Positions 48,573 to 60,475 of a DNA stretch of 64,000 bases are shown here, piece after piece. The notes under the pieces are model-generated. The model did not search any database, had not been told where the DNA came from, and saw nothing but the letters and a program-made list of their open reading frames with translations. Within the stretch, counting starts at the first letter, position 1, and the number at the start of each line of letters is the position of its first letter. A program made the translations under genes and the position numbers. This stretch comes from Cunninghamia lanceolata (lineage: Eukaryota > Streptophyta > Pinopsida > Cupressales > Cupressaceae). Location: NCBI GenBank assembly GCA_027924645.1, contig BSBN01000860.1, forward strand, positions 8,122,001 through 8,186,000, written 5' to 3'.

Positions 48573-50459
48573 GACACTCATCCCTACTACAGTCTAGCAT
48601 TCTCTAGTTGCGTTCTCCCCTTTGTTTTTGTGAACGCCTCTGGAAGTAATGTTGAGTTACTTGTGATGTCCTTATTGACTAGTGTTGTTTTGGATTCATG
48701 TGTAGTCCTTGTTCCTTATAGTCTATTGTCTACCTGACTATTTGTTGTAACTTATTGAACCACTATGATTTTGAATATTTAGATTTAGAGGGCATTAGAC
48801 ACCAAAACTTCTTGACCTTTAACAACCCAACCTAGAATCAATAGATTTTTGTCCATCCCAACTATTCTAGTCAAGACAAAGCATGTTGATTCTCATTCAA
48901 TCCAAAGTTCATTAACAGGATTATCTTATCATAATATTTAGGGAAATGACCACCTAGATGGACAATGATGTGATATATCTATAAAGAAACTTACAAGAAG
49001 TATAGGAGGCATGAGAATCACTCCATGTTGTTTATCAAGTTGAATGATCTATGACACATCATGTATCATTAGAAAATATTCTCGAAGAGAAAGCAAGTGA
49101 AAATACTCAAAACAACCCATAACAAGGTGGAGAAGTTTAAAGGATGGAGGTTGCAACACTTTCCAACCTCATAGCCACACTAGTCCAATGGATCAGGATA
49201 ATATTATCAAGCATCCACATAATAGTAGATAATCTTATCAAAAGTCACAGAGAAATTTCTAAGGACCAAAGTGTTATCCCTATGACTTGACACATACTGC
49301 TTGTTTCATAAAGCAAAGGGACATGATATAAATATTGTTGTTATATGGAGCCTAATCAGACTCGGAGGAAGAGTGCCAGTTGAAGGTTGTAGTTGCCAAG
49401 AAGAGTGCCTAGCAAGAGGAAGTCTTTTGGAGTCTCCAAAGCACATCAAACACTTGACTAACAACAAGATAACTTTTTCCCAAGTTAGGCGCTTCAAGAG
49501 GGAAGTTAAAACATGAATAAGTGCCAACTTGTCTAGGCACAAACTCAAGCTTGTTGAGGATACACATGGCGCCCAACATTCCTTGGTGATTTCACGAACT
49601 TCAAACGCTCAGAACTATTCAAGGAATGCCCAATGCCCCTTCTTGATGATAGGCACCAAAGTGAGGGTGGAATTGTGCCTTGATGGCATTAGGCGCTATC
49701 TAGAGTATGCTACTCCATGGAAATGTGCCTTCTTGCTTAGAGTAATTTAAACACTCCAAGGTCTTCAATGATCAATTCCCCATCTTATGAAATGTCCTCC
49801 TTCATTTTAAAACACATTGTAATGCTCCAGAGAGATGACTATACCTAGGCGTCAATCTGGGTTAGAAATGCCTCCAAAGTGTGCCTTCTCTTTTAGAATG
49901 CAAAACAAGGTCCAAAGGTGCTAATAAACTGAAGCGCTTCTTTGGAAAAGTCTCGAAGGTTAAGATGCGCCTTGTCTTAATGAGGTGCAACTCTTGGGTA
50001 AGAAAGCTTGTAAAGTGCGCCTAACTTAGTGAAGAGGTTGATAACTTCTAAACCCTTCCTGGAACTTAGATTGCTTCAACTAAAGATCATCTCGCACCAC
50101 TACATCACCAAACTTTCAATCACAAGATCAATTCAAACTTAGGCGCTCATTAAGAGTGTTTCCAATGTTGGCGCATCTGAGAGATTGAACTGGCAAGAGA
50201 TGACGCCTAGCTTCCTAGACCTTGTTTCAATATGTTTGAGTTCCAAAGTTGACTCAATGGTATCAAGATGGCACCATAGAGTCTTTGGACTAGTTCCTTA
50301 GAGTTTCAAAAACATTCTGGCTCCTCGAAAATTCCTCCTACATGCTTGGGCGCCATTTCAAGGTCCTAAAACCATGATGTAGCGCCTTATTGCCTTAGGT
50401 GCCCATTCATGATGGTGCAACTTGAGATTGGCGCCTAGAGTGAATAGGCTTTCATCCTA
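48573..50459. other. Spacer with recurring AGGCGC/GGCACC motifs
   Basis: No gene supported. The words AGGCGC, GCGCCT and GGTGCC recur many times from about 47630 to 52400, for example near 50145, 50215, 50350, 50385 and 50430. They suggest an old, degenerate dispersed or tandem repeat. Confidence 0.4.
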
Positions 50460-51910
50460 ACTTAATACACTACATCCTTCTAACAATTTTTGGGGTAGCA
50501 GAAAACCTTTCACCACGGGAAAATGTCTCAGAGATATAAAAAATTGAGAGAGGTTATTGTAGAGGCACTCTACATGATTGTGTTGCCTCAGAGAGAATAT
50601 TTCTAAGTGACATGGTTTTAGAGTAACATCTCGTCAAAGATTGCTACCTTTTTGCACTTTGGACTCTTTAGGGATATCGTGGGTACAATGTAGCTCGGAC
50701 TGTTTCGACATGTTTGGGTGAAAAACAAGAGCATGCCTAGTGTAAATGTACCCATCCGGACGCGTTGGAATAGTCAGTTTGGTCACATCACAAGCAGGAT
50801 GAAAGTTACACCCCTTTGTAACTTTACACTGCCTCCTTCTGACAATTTTTGGGGCAGCAGAAAACCTTTCACCACGGGCAAATATCTCAGAGATATAAAA
50901 AATTGAGAGAGGTTATTGTAGAGGCACTCTACATGATCATGTTGCCTTAGACAGAATGTTTCTAAGTGACACAGTTTTTGAGTAACATCTCGTCAAAGAT
51001 TGCTGCGTTTTTGCACTTTGGACTCTTTAGAGATATTGTGGGTACAATGTAGCTCGGACTATTTCGACATGTTTGGGTGAAAAATAGGACCATGCCTAGC
51101 GTAAATGTACCCATCCAGATACGTTGGAATAGTTAGTTTGGTTGCATCACGAGCAAGACGAAAGTTACACCCCTTTGCAACTTTACACTGCCTCCTTCTG
51201 ACGATTTTTGGGGCAGCAGAAAACCTTTCACCATGAGCAAATATCTCAGAGATATAAAAAACTGAGAGAGGTTATTGTAGAGACACTCTACATGATCGCG
51301 TTGCCTTAGATGGAATGTTTTTAAGTGACACGATTTTTGAGTAACATCTCGTCAAAGATTGCTACATTTTTGCACTTTAGACTCTTTAGGGATATCGTGG
51401 GTACAATGTAGCTCAAATTGTTTCGACATGTTTGGGTGAAAAACAAGACCATGTCTAGCGTAAATATACCCATCTAGACGCGTTGGAATAGTCATTTTGG
51501 TTGCATCACGAGAAGGATGAAAGTTACACCCCTTTGCAACTTTACACTGCCTCCTTCTGACGATTTTTGGTGCAGCAGAAAACCTTTCACCACGGGCAAA
51601 TATCTCAGAGATATAAAAAATTGAGAGAGGTTATTGTAGAGGCACTCTACGTGATCGCATTTCCTCAGACAGAATGTTTCTAAGTGACACAGTTTTCAAG
51701 TAACATCTCGTCAAAGATTGCTGCCTTTTGGCACTTTGGAGTCTTCAGGGATATCGTCGATACAATGTAGCTTGGACTGTTTCGACATGTTTGGGTGAAA
51801 AATAGGACCATGCCTAGCATAAATGTACCCATCCAGACGCGTTGGAACAGTCAGTTTGGTCGCATCACGAGTAGGACACCAAAAATGCAAAAGTTGCTTT
51901 ATGCAACTTG
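50460..51910. repeat. 359-bp tandem repeat, four copies
   Basis: The landmark AATTTTTGG (or GATTTTTGG) before GCAGCAGAAAACC occurs at 50484, 50843, 51202 and 51561, exactly 359 bases apart each time. Copies share TCTCAGAGATATAAAAAA and TGTTTCGACATGTTTGGGTG. A partial fifth piece (TTTGGTCGCATCA, then GGACACCAAAAATGCA) lies at about 52457-52490. There is no open frame across copies. Confidence 0.93.
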
Positions 51911-52626
51911 ACAACATTGACACTTTTTTGCAACATGACTCAAAGACTCAAACTGACCCCAAATGACTCAAAGTTACTTTAAATCACCTTAATTTTGGCA
52001 CCCAATGTACATTATAGAGGTCGAGGCACTCCTTATCATTCAAACATCTTAGATGAGCGCATAGGAAAGGAAAAAGCTCTAAGTTTCATCATCATGAGCG
52101 CCTAATATCAAGAGACTTTAATGGCTCAAACCTTAGCATGGAGTCCTAAGGCACATTTCATGTCTCCTTTCATCCATTTTGGCGCCCTTATGTAGATTTT
52201 TTAACTTGATTTGGCACCCTGTATGTGAAGGAAGATCTAAAGGCATGAAAGTGGATGTCGTTTTGCAAGAGTTTGGATCATCAAAATTGAAATAAATAAG
52301 TCTATTAAGCTTGGGCACCCTTGGTCTACTTTTCATTCATTATGAGCACCTTGGGAGAATGGTATATAGGTCATCATCATGATTGGGCACCCTGGATCCA
52401 TAGTGTTTGAGAGATCATCAAATGGTATCTAGAGGAAGTAGGGTGAGTTATGAGTTTGGTCGCATCAGGAGCAGGACACCAAAAATGCATAACATGATGA
52501 TGTAAAAATGTGTATATGTGTAAAAATGTAGGAGGAAATAAAAAAAAGACAAACCTTACAAATTAATGTGCATACTTACAACTCAATGTAACATGACTTT
52601 ACAAAATCAATCTAAATACTTACAAA
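51911..52626. other. Spacer with a partial 359-bp unit
   Basis: No gene seen. Contains the partial repeat piece near 52457-52490 and more GGCACC words. Confidence 0.4.
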
Positions 52627-55600
52627 TTAATCCAATGAACCATTCAGGTCTGCTCTACTCTTTATTATGTCAAGTATTGCTTCATGGTCAGACTCACGCA
52701 CCTTCCACAAGATTTTGTTCAAAGGTCTACCCCGATACTTTATCAAATGAACATTGGATGCCACGACAAGGTTCGAGTAATGAAGAATCTTCCGATGCGT
52801 GTCAAAGTTCTGAAATAGCCAAATATTAACACTCTTATGTGGGTACCTTCTAAGCCATGTTCCAGTAATAACCACTGAGCCTATAGGGTATTCGATGTTT
52901 TCTCCATCTATAACAGGGGCCTCCAATTTCTTTTTGGCCTCAACACAATGACATAAGTAATAATCTATTCCTTCTTCATTATCTTCATCTGCAATAACTG
53001 CATATATGTGCCCTACATTGATATGTGTAGCAAATTAGATGAAATTAGTCAACATTACAAAAACACTACAAAGTAAGATGACATTACCTAGTTGAACTAG
53101 ATGAAATTAGATGCATATACGTGCCCTATATTACCTAGTTGAACTAAATCTAATATGTGGTCAAAGTCAACTGATGATTCCATCTGTGTTAGTTCCAGTG
53201 TCGTCGGGGGTCGATACGTGTCAAGTGGGCTAAGATAACTTAAATTCCATTCGTCAACCCACTCCTTTGACTCGCATTCATCCCAAACTTGAATTGTACA
53301 ATAAGAACAAAAGCATGACATCTTTCGTGTATGGATACAATTGAGCTTCTGAAATAGTGCGTCTCATTTGATCCTGTCAGTGTACAACAGTCCTCATATG
53401 GTGCAATGTTAGTATCATCTATCAACCAAAAAAATCTATGAACTAAAGACTTACCTTCATTACCTGGACCCATGGAAGCATTACACCACTCGACAATCGA
53501 TTTTGCATTTGTCAACTTTGCATAGTCTTTATACTTTAACTCTTCTCATGCTATGGCTCTGTTGATAAATGCTCCTGCACATATGTTGAATACTTGTAAA
53601 GTTATGCCTCCTACTCAGCCAATAGAAATTCTGTGAGTTCTTGAATTGTGACGCAGAGTTATCTGACCATATGATATGTTGACTAAACGATATGCCCCTT
53701 CTAGCCAAATCATTGTAGAACACCTAAAAGAAACCTTGCACGAACTCCGTAGAATGCGTGCAATCATCACTAATATAGAAATTATACTCCCTTATGATCT
53801 TTCTGTCATCCTCTGTACTATCATTCGCATGAATGAATGCGATGTGCATAAATATAGAAACCTGTGTGGAGTTGTAATATCGTGATTGCACCTCACGCTG
53901 TGGCTGTAGACTGTAGTTCTCTACAAAGTTGACGATTGAAATAATGCTACCAACCGGAAATGTGTCCTTGCATAACTTGAATTGCAAGTCCAACCATCGA
54001 GCTCTATGGGCGTGTCTTGCATACTCATACACTATGCTGTCATGAAATATAGGCATAAACTGATACACTGGAATCTTTTCAATAACCAATTCACACCTCT
54101 TTGCTTCTTTACCATCTTTTGTATTGTATGCCACTGTTTTATACTTGTCAAACTCTACTAGTTCGTTTCCAACCACATGTGTTCTTTCCATATGTTCACA
54201 TATTGGCAAATGTTGCAAGCCACCGCAATGATAACATGTGCCATCCAAGCATAATTTCTTGTAGAATATTTGACCTTCCTCTCTTTCACATAAAATTCTT
54301 GATATGAAGTCTCTTGAAGATGTTGGTGGGGCACATATGGCACAGCCTTGCAAATCATTGTTAGTATGCATATCTAAACATATAGACCTATAAGCATCAA
54401 AATGGTTAGAAAATTCAATATGTAATCTACAACAACAAGTAGTGCGTGTGTGATTTATCTTAACATAGAAAGGTTTTAGTATTTCAAAATATCTTTGACA
54501 AATTTTAATTTGAGGATACTTCTGTAGAAATTTACCATAAAACTGTGTTTGAGTCTCATCCAAAAAATGCTTTAGATGTGGCTCGTAGTTCTGACTACCG
54601 ATTCTCCTTCTTACCACATCCCTTTGATTCAGAGATACCCTTGCGTAATTCTTCCAAAATTCTTCAATTAGTGATCTCAATGCTTCAACAATTGGTTTAT
54701 CTTTTCATGGTAGTCTCCCCGAGAACACCCATAATTCATTGGCATTAGTGTCCTCAATTCTTTGGTGTCTTCCAACAGCTCTTGATAAAGTTTTCCTATT
54801 AATTCTCAATTCTTGACTTGTCTTTCTAATGAGATGAGCTTTCCTTGTTTGAGTACTTACTATAGTCGATGTAATCACACACCATGTTGCATTACTATCT
54901 TTTGTGCGTGAGGTGCTACCCACACTCTCATACGCATTCATTAGATTCTTGACAATAGATTTTTCACTTGAAGCCTCTGATGTTCTTAACCCAAGAATCT
55001 TCATGATAGACCTATACTTTATACTTCACATCATTTCAATGAATAGTTGACATCTTGCAGTCTCATTTAACTTTTCAAAGAACAATCTCCAAATCTTAGT
55101 AGCATATCTTCTACAAGTGCATTTTGGAATCTTACCTTCCATTGGCTGCAAAATATTCTCATCAATATCAATCAAATACTTTGGCTTTCTATGCAAAATT
55201 CTAGGTGGTGTTAAGTTAGGTAAATTCATCTCAACATTAGGAATTTCATCAATATTTAAATGAGATGGGTTAGATGGCATACCTTCGATCGAAGATGGAA
55301 TAGATGACATACCTTGAGGTTGAGGTGGGAACGATGCGGTACCTCCTTCATCACATGTGAGTGATGATGTACTCTCAACTTGAGATGTGGTAGATGGTGT
55401 CCCTACATGTTGACTTGCGGTAGAGGACGTGTCTCCAACTATGGTATTCAAATCTCTTGTACCACAAGGTTTTTGCATTCGTTCTCTTTGTGCCGCCAAT
55501 ACCATATCTCTTTGTGATGGTTGTGGTTCCTCTTCAATTGGTATGTCTTCATTTATCGTGTCCAATTTCCTCTTCTCACGAAGTTCCCTCATAGCCACTG

Positions 55601-55667
55601 CTTTCTTTGCATTCTTAGCTTCTATCTCTTCCTATGTTGGTTTAATTCTTGATCATTTCCTTGGCAT
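52627..55667 (-). pseudogene. Decayed transposase-like gene
   Basis: Starts at ATG 55667 (MPRK). One frame runs to 53529, about 710 codons, with stops at codons 5 and 12 and at 55026, 54705 and 53724. It then continues in other frames to about 52627. Features: a Ser/Pro-rich N-terminal region, a Cys block CRRYATKIW, a zinc-binding-like segment CLDGTCYHCGGLQHLPICEHMERTH (about 54170-54250), and a putative catalytic core with YISDDCTH...EFVQGFF and IIWSDNSASQFKNS (Asp candidates), then TNAKSIVEWCNASMGPG and a Cys pair FCSYCTIQVWDEC. A short deletion and frameshift lies near 53580. A partly duplicated segment of about 115 bp lies at 53017-53146. The C-terminal part reads GSVVITGTWLRRYPHKS. I infer a DDE-type transposase from these acidic motifs, the zinc-finger-like region and the TIR context; I cannot name the superfamily. 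Confidence 0.65.
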
Positions 55668-56554
55668 GATGGAGAATTTGTCTGTAGCATGATAAAGAGA
55701 CCAATATTAGTCTGTAAGAATTTATTCTTGTATAGTTTGACATCATGGTATGTTAAGGTCTGTTTATTACACATAATTATTAAAGAGCCCAAGTGTAGAA
55801 AATATACATGGCATCATGTGAGATTGTAGGTTGCTTTCTTGATTGGGAATGTGTCTATTTTAAATATGTATGATAAAGCATGATAAAGTAATTCAATCCA
55901 AAATAAGGAAAATGTAAAGAACATGCATGTAAAGACTTGACATACCTAAAAAATGAAGATTCGAATGGAGAGAGTACCTAATTATGTAGTGTTTTTTTCT
56001 TCTTGCATCAAACTCCTCAACAATTTGAGTTTTTCACCACTTGCTTCCTTTTCAATGTTAAATTGAATAACACTCAAATATAATTACTAACAACAATACT
56101 ATTAACCAATCTATAATGTTAAATTCCTAAAATTGAATCACAATTAACATTGCAACAATACAAAAATTGAAACTTGAATAGATATATATCAAACTTGGTG
56201 TGAAAACTATGTTATTTCCTCCTTCTCAAGTTGGCAAAGCAGAAAAGGTGGTGGAAAGATCATGCAAAGGTGGTACAATGTGTCAAATGTGCATGTGAAC
56301 TTCCCAACAGCATGAAAGCACTTCTTTTTTGTCAGAGCATGCGTAGAATCAGTAAGAAAATAGAGCATGTGGGCTTGGATCACGAGGGTCAACACTTTTT
56401 TATCGTTTCAATAGCAAGACAAAATGCGAGCGCGTTATAATGCGCTCGCATTTTGTCCTGCTATAGATTGATCACATCCTTTGCATTAATCACATCTCTT
56501 TCCAAACCTTCCCCTTCAGACTTGATACTAGCTGTCATCGCTCATCTCTAATCT
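55668..56554. other. Upstream region of the transposase-like gene
   Basis: AT-rich, no convincing coding sequence. Contains the perfect palindrome at 56418-56457. Confidence 0.45.
56418..56457. repeat. Perfect CG-rich palindrome
   Basis: 16-bp arms GACAAAATGCGAGCGC (56418-56433) and GCGCTCGCATTTTGTC (56442-56457) match perfectly around GTTATAAT. Confidence 0.9.
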
Positions 56555-59300
56555 GTCATCCCTAAACCCTAAATGCAATCCCTATTCCTAAACCCTCAAT
56601 AGACTTGATGCGATACCTTAAACCCTAATCCTTTATCCCTAAACCCTCCAACCCTATCCCTAATCCTTATACCCTCCACACTCTACTTTAACCCTAATCC
56701 CTCGACCCTCTACCCTATCCCTAAACCCTTGACCCTCAACCCTCAACCCTCAACGTCAAACCCTAATCCCTCAACCCTTAAGTCTGATCCCTCGACCCTC
56801 AATCCTATCCCTAAACCCTAAACCGTAAACCCTCAACCCTCAACATCAAATCCTAATCCCTCAACCCTAAACCCGATCCCTAAACCCTCAACACTATACC
56901 TTAAACCCTAATCCCTCAACCCTAAACCTTATCCCTAAACCCTAATCCCTCATCCCTCAAACCTAATCCATCATCCCTTAACTTTAATCCCTCATCCCTA
57001 AACCCTAAATGCTATCCCTATTCCTAAACCCTCAACAGACTCGATACTATACCTTAAACCCTAATCCCTTATCCCTAAACCCTCCAACCCTATCCCTAAT
57101 CCCTAATCCTTATACCCTCCACACTTTACTTTAACCCTAATCCCTCGACCCTCAACCCTATCCCTAAACCCATGACCCTCGAACCTTAACCCTCAACCCT
57201 CAACGTCAAACCCTAATCCCTCAACCCTTAACTCTGATCCCTTGACCCTCAACCCTAAACCCTAAACCCTCAACCCTCAACATCAAATCCTAATCCCTCA
57301 ACCCTTCACTCTAATCCCTCAACTCTAAACCCTATCCTTAAACCCTCAACATTATACCTTAAACCCTAAACCCTCAGCCCTCAACCCTAAACCTTATCCC
57401 TAAACCCTAATCCCTCAACCCTCAACCCTAATCCGTCATCGTTCAACTCTAATCCCTCATCCCTAAACCCTAAATGTTATCCCTATTCCTAGACCCTCAA
57501 CGGGCTCTATACTATACCTTAAACCCTAATCCCTCTACCCTCGATACTCTTATTTAACCCTAATCCCTCAACCTCAACCCTCAACCCTCAACTCTCAACA
57601 TTAAACCCTAATTCATCAACCCTAAACCCTAATCCCTCAAACCTAAACCCTATCCCTAAACCATCAACCCTCAACACTATACCTTAAACCCTAATCCCTA
57701 TCCCTCAACCCTTAACCCTTAAAATTTAAACCCTATCCCTACACCCTCAACACTTGACACTATATCTTAAGCCTTAAACCCTCATCCCTAAAGCCTCAAC
57801 CCTCAATCCTTAAACCTTCAACCCTAAACCCTATCCCTAATCCCTCTACCCTCGACACTCTAACCCTAACCTCAACATTAAATGCTAATCTGTCAACCCT
57901 AAACCCTAATCCATCAATCCTAAACCCTAATCCGTCAACCCTAAACCCTATCCCTAAACCCTCAACCCTCAACACTATACCTTAAACCCTAATCCCTCAA
58001 CCCTCAACCCTAAACCTTATCCCTAAACCCTAATCCCTCAACCCTCAACCCTAATCCATCATCCCTCAACTCTAATCCCTCATCCCTAAACCCTAAATGC
58101 TATCCCCATTCCTAAACCCTCAACAGACTCGATGCTATACCTTAAACCCTAATCCCTTATCCCTAAACCCTCCAACCCTATCCCTAATCCTTACACCCTC
58201 CACACTCTAATTTAACCCTAATCCCTTGACCCTCAACCCTATCACTAAACCCTTGACCCTTGAACCTCAACCCTTAATGTCAAACCCTAATCCCTCAACC
58301 CTTAACTCTGATCCCTCGACCCTCAATCTTATCCCTAAACCCTAAACCCTAAACCCTCAACGTCAAATCCTAATCCCTCAACCTTTCACTATAATCCTTC
58401 AACCCTAAACCTTATCCCTAAACCCTCAACACTATACCTTAAACCCTAATCCCTCAACCCTAACCCTAAACCTTGTCCCTAAACCCTAGTCCTCAACCCT
58501 AATCTGTCATCCGTCATCCCTCAACTCTAATCCCTCATCCCTAAACCCTAAATGCTATCCCTATTCCTAGACCCTCAATGGGCTCGATACTATACCTTAA
58601 ACCCTAATCGCTTATCCCTAAACCCTCCAACCCTATCCCTTAACCCTAATCCCTCGACCCTCAACCCTATCCCGAAACCCTTAACCCTCAAACCTCAATG
58701 TACTCGACCCTCAACCCTATCCCAAAACCCTTAACCCTTGAACCTTAATGTACTCAACCCTCAATGTCAAACCCTAATCCCTCAACCCTTAACTCTGATC
58801 CCTTGACCTTTAACCCTTAAAACTTGAACCCTAAAACCTATCCCTACATGCTCGACACTCAACACTATATCTTAAACCCTAATCCCTTAACCCTCATCCC
58901 TAAAGCCTCAACCCTAAATCATTAAACCTTCAACCCTAAACCCTATCCCTAATCCCTTAACCCTCATCCCTAAAGCCTCAACCCTAAATCATTAAAGCTT
59001 CAACCCTAAACCCTATCCCTAATCCCTCTACCCTCGACACTCTACCTTAAACCTAATCCCTCGACCCTTAACCCTAAACGCTATCCCTAAAGCCTCAACC
59101 CTAAACCCTAATCCCTAATCCCTCTACCCTCAACACTCTACCTTAAACCTAATCCCTCGATCCTTAACCCTAAATGCTATCCCTAAAGCCTCGACCCTCA
59201 ACCCTAATCCCTCAAAGTCCTAAACTCTAATCCCTTATCCCTAAACTCTAAATCCTATCCCTAAACGATCAACCCTCAACCTTATACCTTAATCACTCAA
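56555..59300. repeat. Degenerate 7-bp telomere-like array (CCCTAAA/CCCTCAA)
   Basis: About 2.7 kb of 7-bp units, mainly CCCTAAA, CCCTAAT, CCCTCAA and CCCTATC, with the C-rich strand on plus. A longer unit recurs: the marker AAATG(C/T)(A/T)ATCCC(T/C)ATTCCTA lies at 56571, 57007, 57472, 58095 and 58550, giving spacings of about 436, 465, 623 and 455. Open frames are repeat translations, not genes. Confidence 0.88.
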
Positions 59301-59367
59301 TCCTTATCCACCCCTCTCCTCCCCTATCTGGCTCACTGCCATCTCTACCCTCCTCTGCCCTCGACAC

Positions 59368-59469
59368 TATACATACATACATACATATAGGCATACATAG
59401 ATACATACATACATACATATTGGCATACATAGCTACATACATACATACATACATATAGGCATACATACA
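59368..59469. repeat. (ACAT)n microsatellite
   Basis: ACAT units in three blocks separated by ATAGGC- or ATTGGC-containing spacers, directly after the telomere-like array. Confidence 0.9.
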
Positions 59470-59506
59470 CGATTAATAGCCTTGAACATAAAAAAATTAA
59501 GGGGAA

Positions 59507-59542
59507 CATAACGTGAGCGCGTTATAATGCACTTGCATTATG
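59507..59542. repeat. CG-rich palindrome, imperfect
   Basis: CATAACGTGAGCGC (59507-59520) and GCACTTGCATTATG (59529-59542) around GTTATAAT. Mismatches between the arms are transitions. Confidence 0.8.
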
Positions 59543-59593
59543 TGAAACATGACAAACAACAGACTTGCGGAAAAGAAAAATGCAAAGCAAAAT

Positions 59594-59627
59594 ATAACAC
59601 GAGCGCATTATAACGCGCTCGCGTTAT
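59594..59627. repeat. CG-rich palindrome, near perfect
   Basis: ATAACACGAGCGC (59594-59606) and GCGCTCGCGTTAT (59615-59627) around ATTATAAC, one mismatch. Its reverse complement matches the left subterminal module at 44765. Confidence 0.88.
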
Positions 59628-59640
59628 GCCTTGCTTTGGG

Positions 59641-59665
59641 AATCCCAAGCCTTGGGCTTGGGATT
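59641..59665. repeat. Short perfect hairpin
   Basis: AATCCCAAGCC and GGCTTGGGATT around TTG, 14 bases beyond the last CG-rich palindrome. Function unknown. Confidence 0.75.
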
Positions 59666-60475
59666 TTCTTTGGATTTCCAACCCAAAGGCTTGGAGTGCC
59701 TTTTGAACAGTCACAGACGTGTTTTTCCAGATTCTTCAAGATTTCACATAATTTTGTTCGTGCTAACACTCAGATTTGCACGTGTTTCAATGTCAAATAA
59801 ATCGAACAACTAGGTAATGTTAGGCTTTCTCTTAGCTATTTGATGATATGATTTTTTTCACATTTTAACAATGTTAAGCCTTTCATCTTTAATTTCTTTT
59901 GTTTGTGTGTCCGTTTTTGGGCAAAAACCACTGTTTGGTCTTTTTTTCATTGTAAATTAAGTATTCATTGAAATTTCAAACAAATTACATATTTAGAAAC
60001 TAGACTCCATTCTACAAATATTAAAAAAAGAAAAAAAAAATTCAATTAGTTTTCAAAATTTATAGGGGTAGCACGACCAAAATTCTATTTTTTAGGATGT
60101 GTTTGAAAATTAGTAAAAAATCAAATATTAATCAAAAAATTATCAAAAAAATCAGGCATAAACTACATGCTATTAACTAATTTCTCACTGAAGCGATTTT
60201 AAAAATACCAAAAAAAAGTTGACCTTTTGAGGGAGCTACAAAACATGCTATGTTATATTTTTTTGACAGAAACAACACCAATTTCTGTGGCTCCCTCTTT
60301 TGAACCCCTTAATCTATGCCATTTAAAAAAAAAAAATAGTAGTTTAGAAAGTAGACTCGGAGCACTACGAATATTGTTTTGGTTGCATCTCCAAATTTTG
60401 AGTGTAACTATGCTCAATTTCTCATCCAAGGCCAGTATTTCCTGATTTCAGAATAAAAGTGGCCACTTAAGACCC
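59666..60475. other. Right subterminal region of the large transposon
   Basis: AT-rich with no recognised coding region. The short plus opening 59549-59800 crosses the palindromes and is unlikely to be a gene. Confidence 0.45.

Noticed and set aside
53000..53100. Possible intron with GTAATG donor in the transposase-like gene
   Set aside because: A nearby copy reads across the same site without a gap, so a duplication explains it better.
56207..56440. Short overlapping openings near the palindrome on both strands
   Set aside because: Both are short, cross the palindrome region and contain no domain.
58552..58734. Pro/Leu/Asn-rich 60-codon open frame
   Set aside because: Translation of the 7-bp array.
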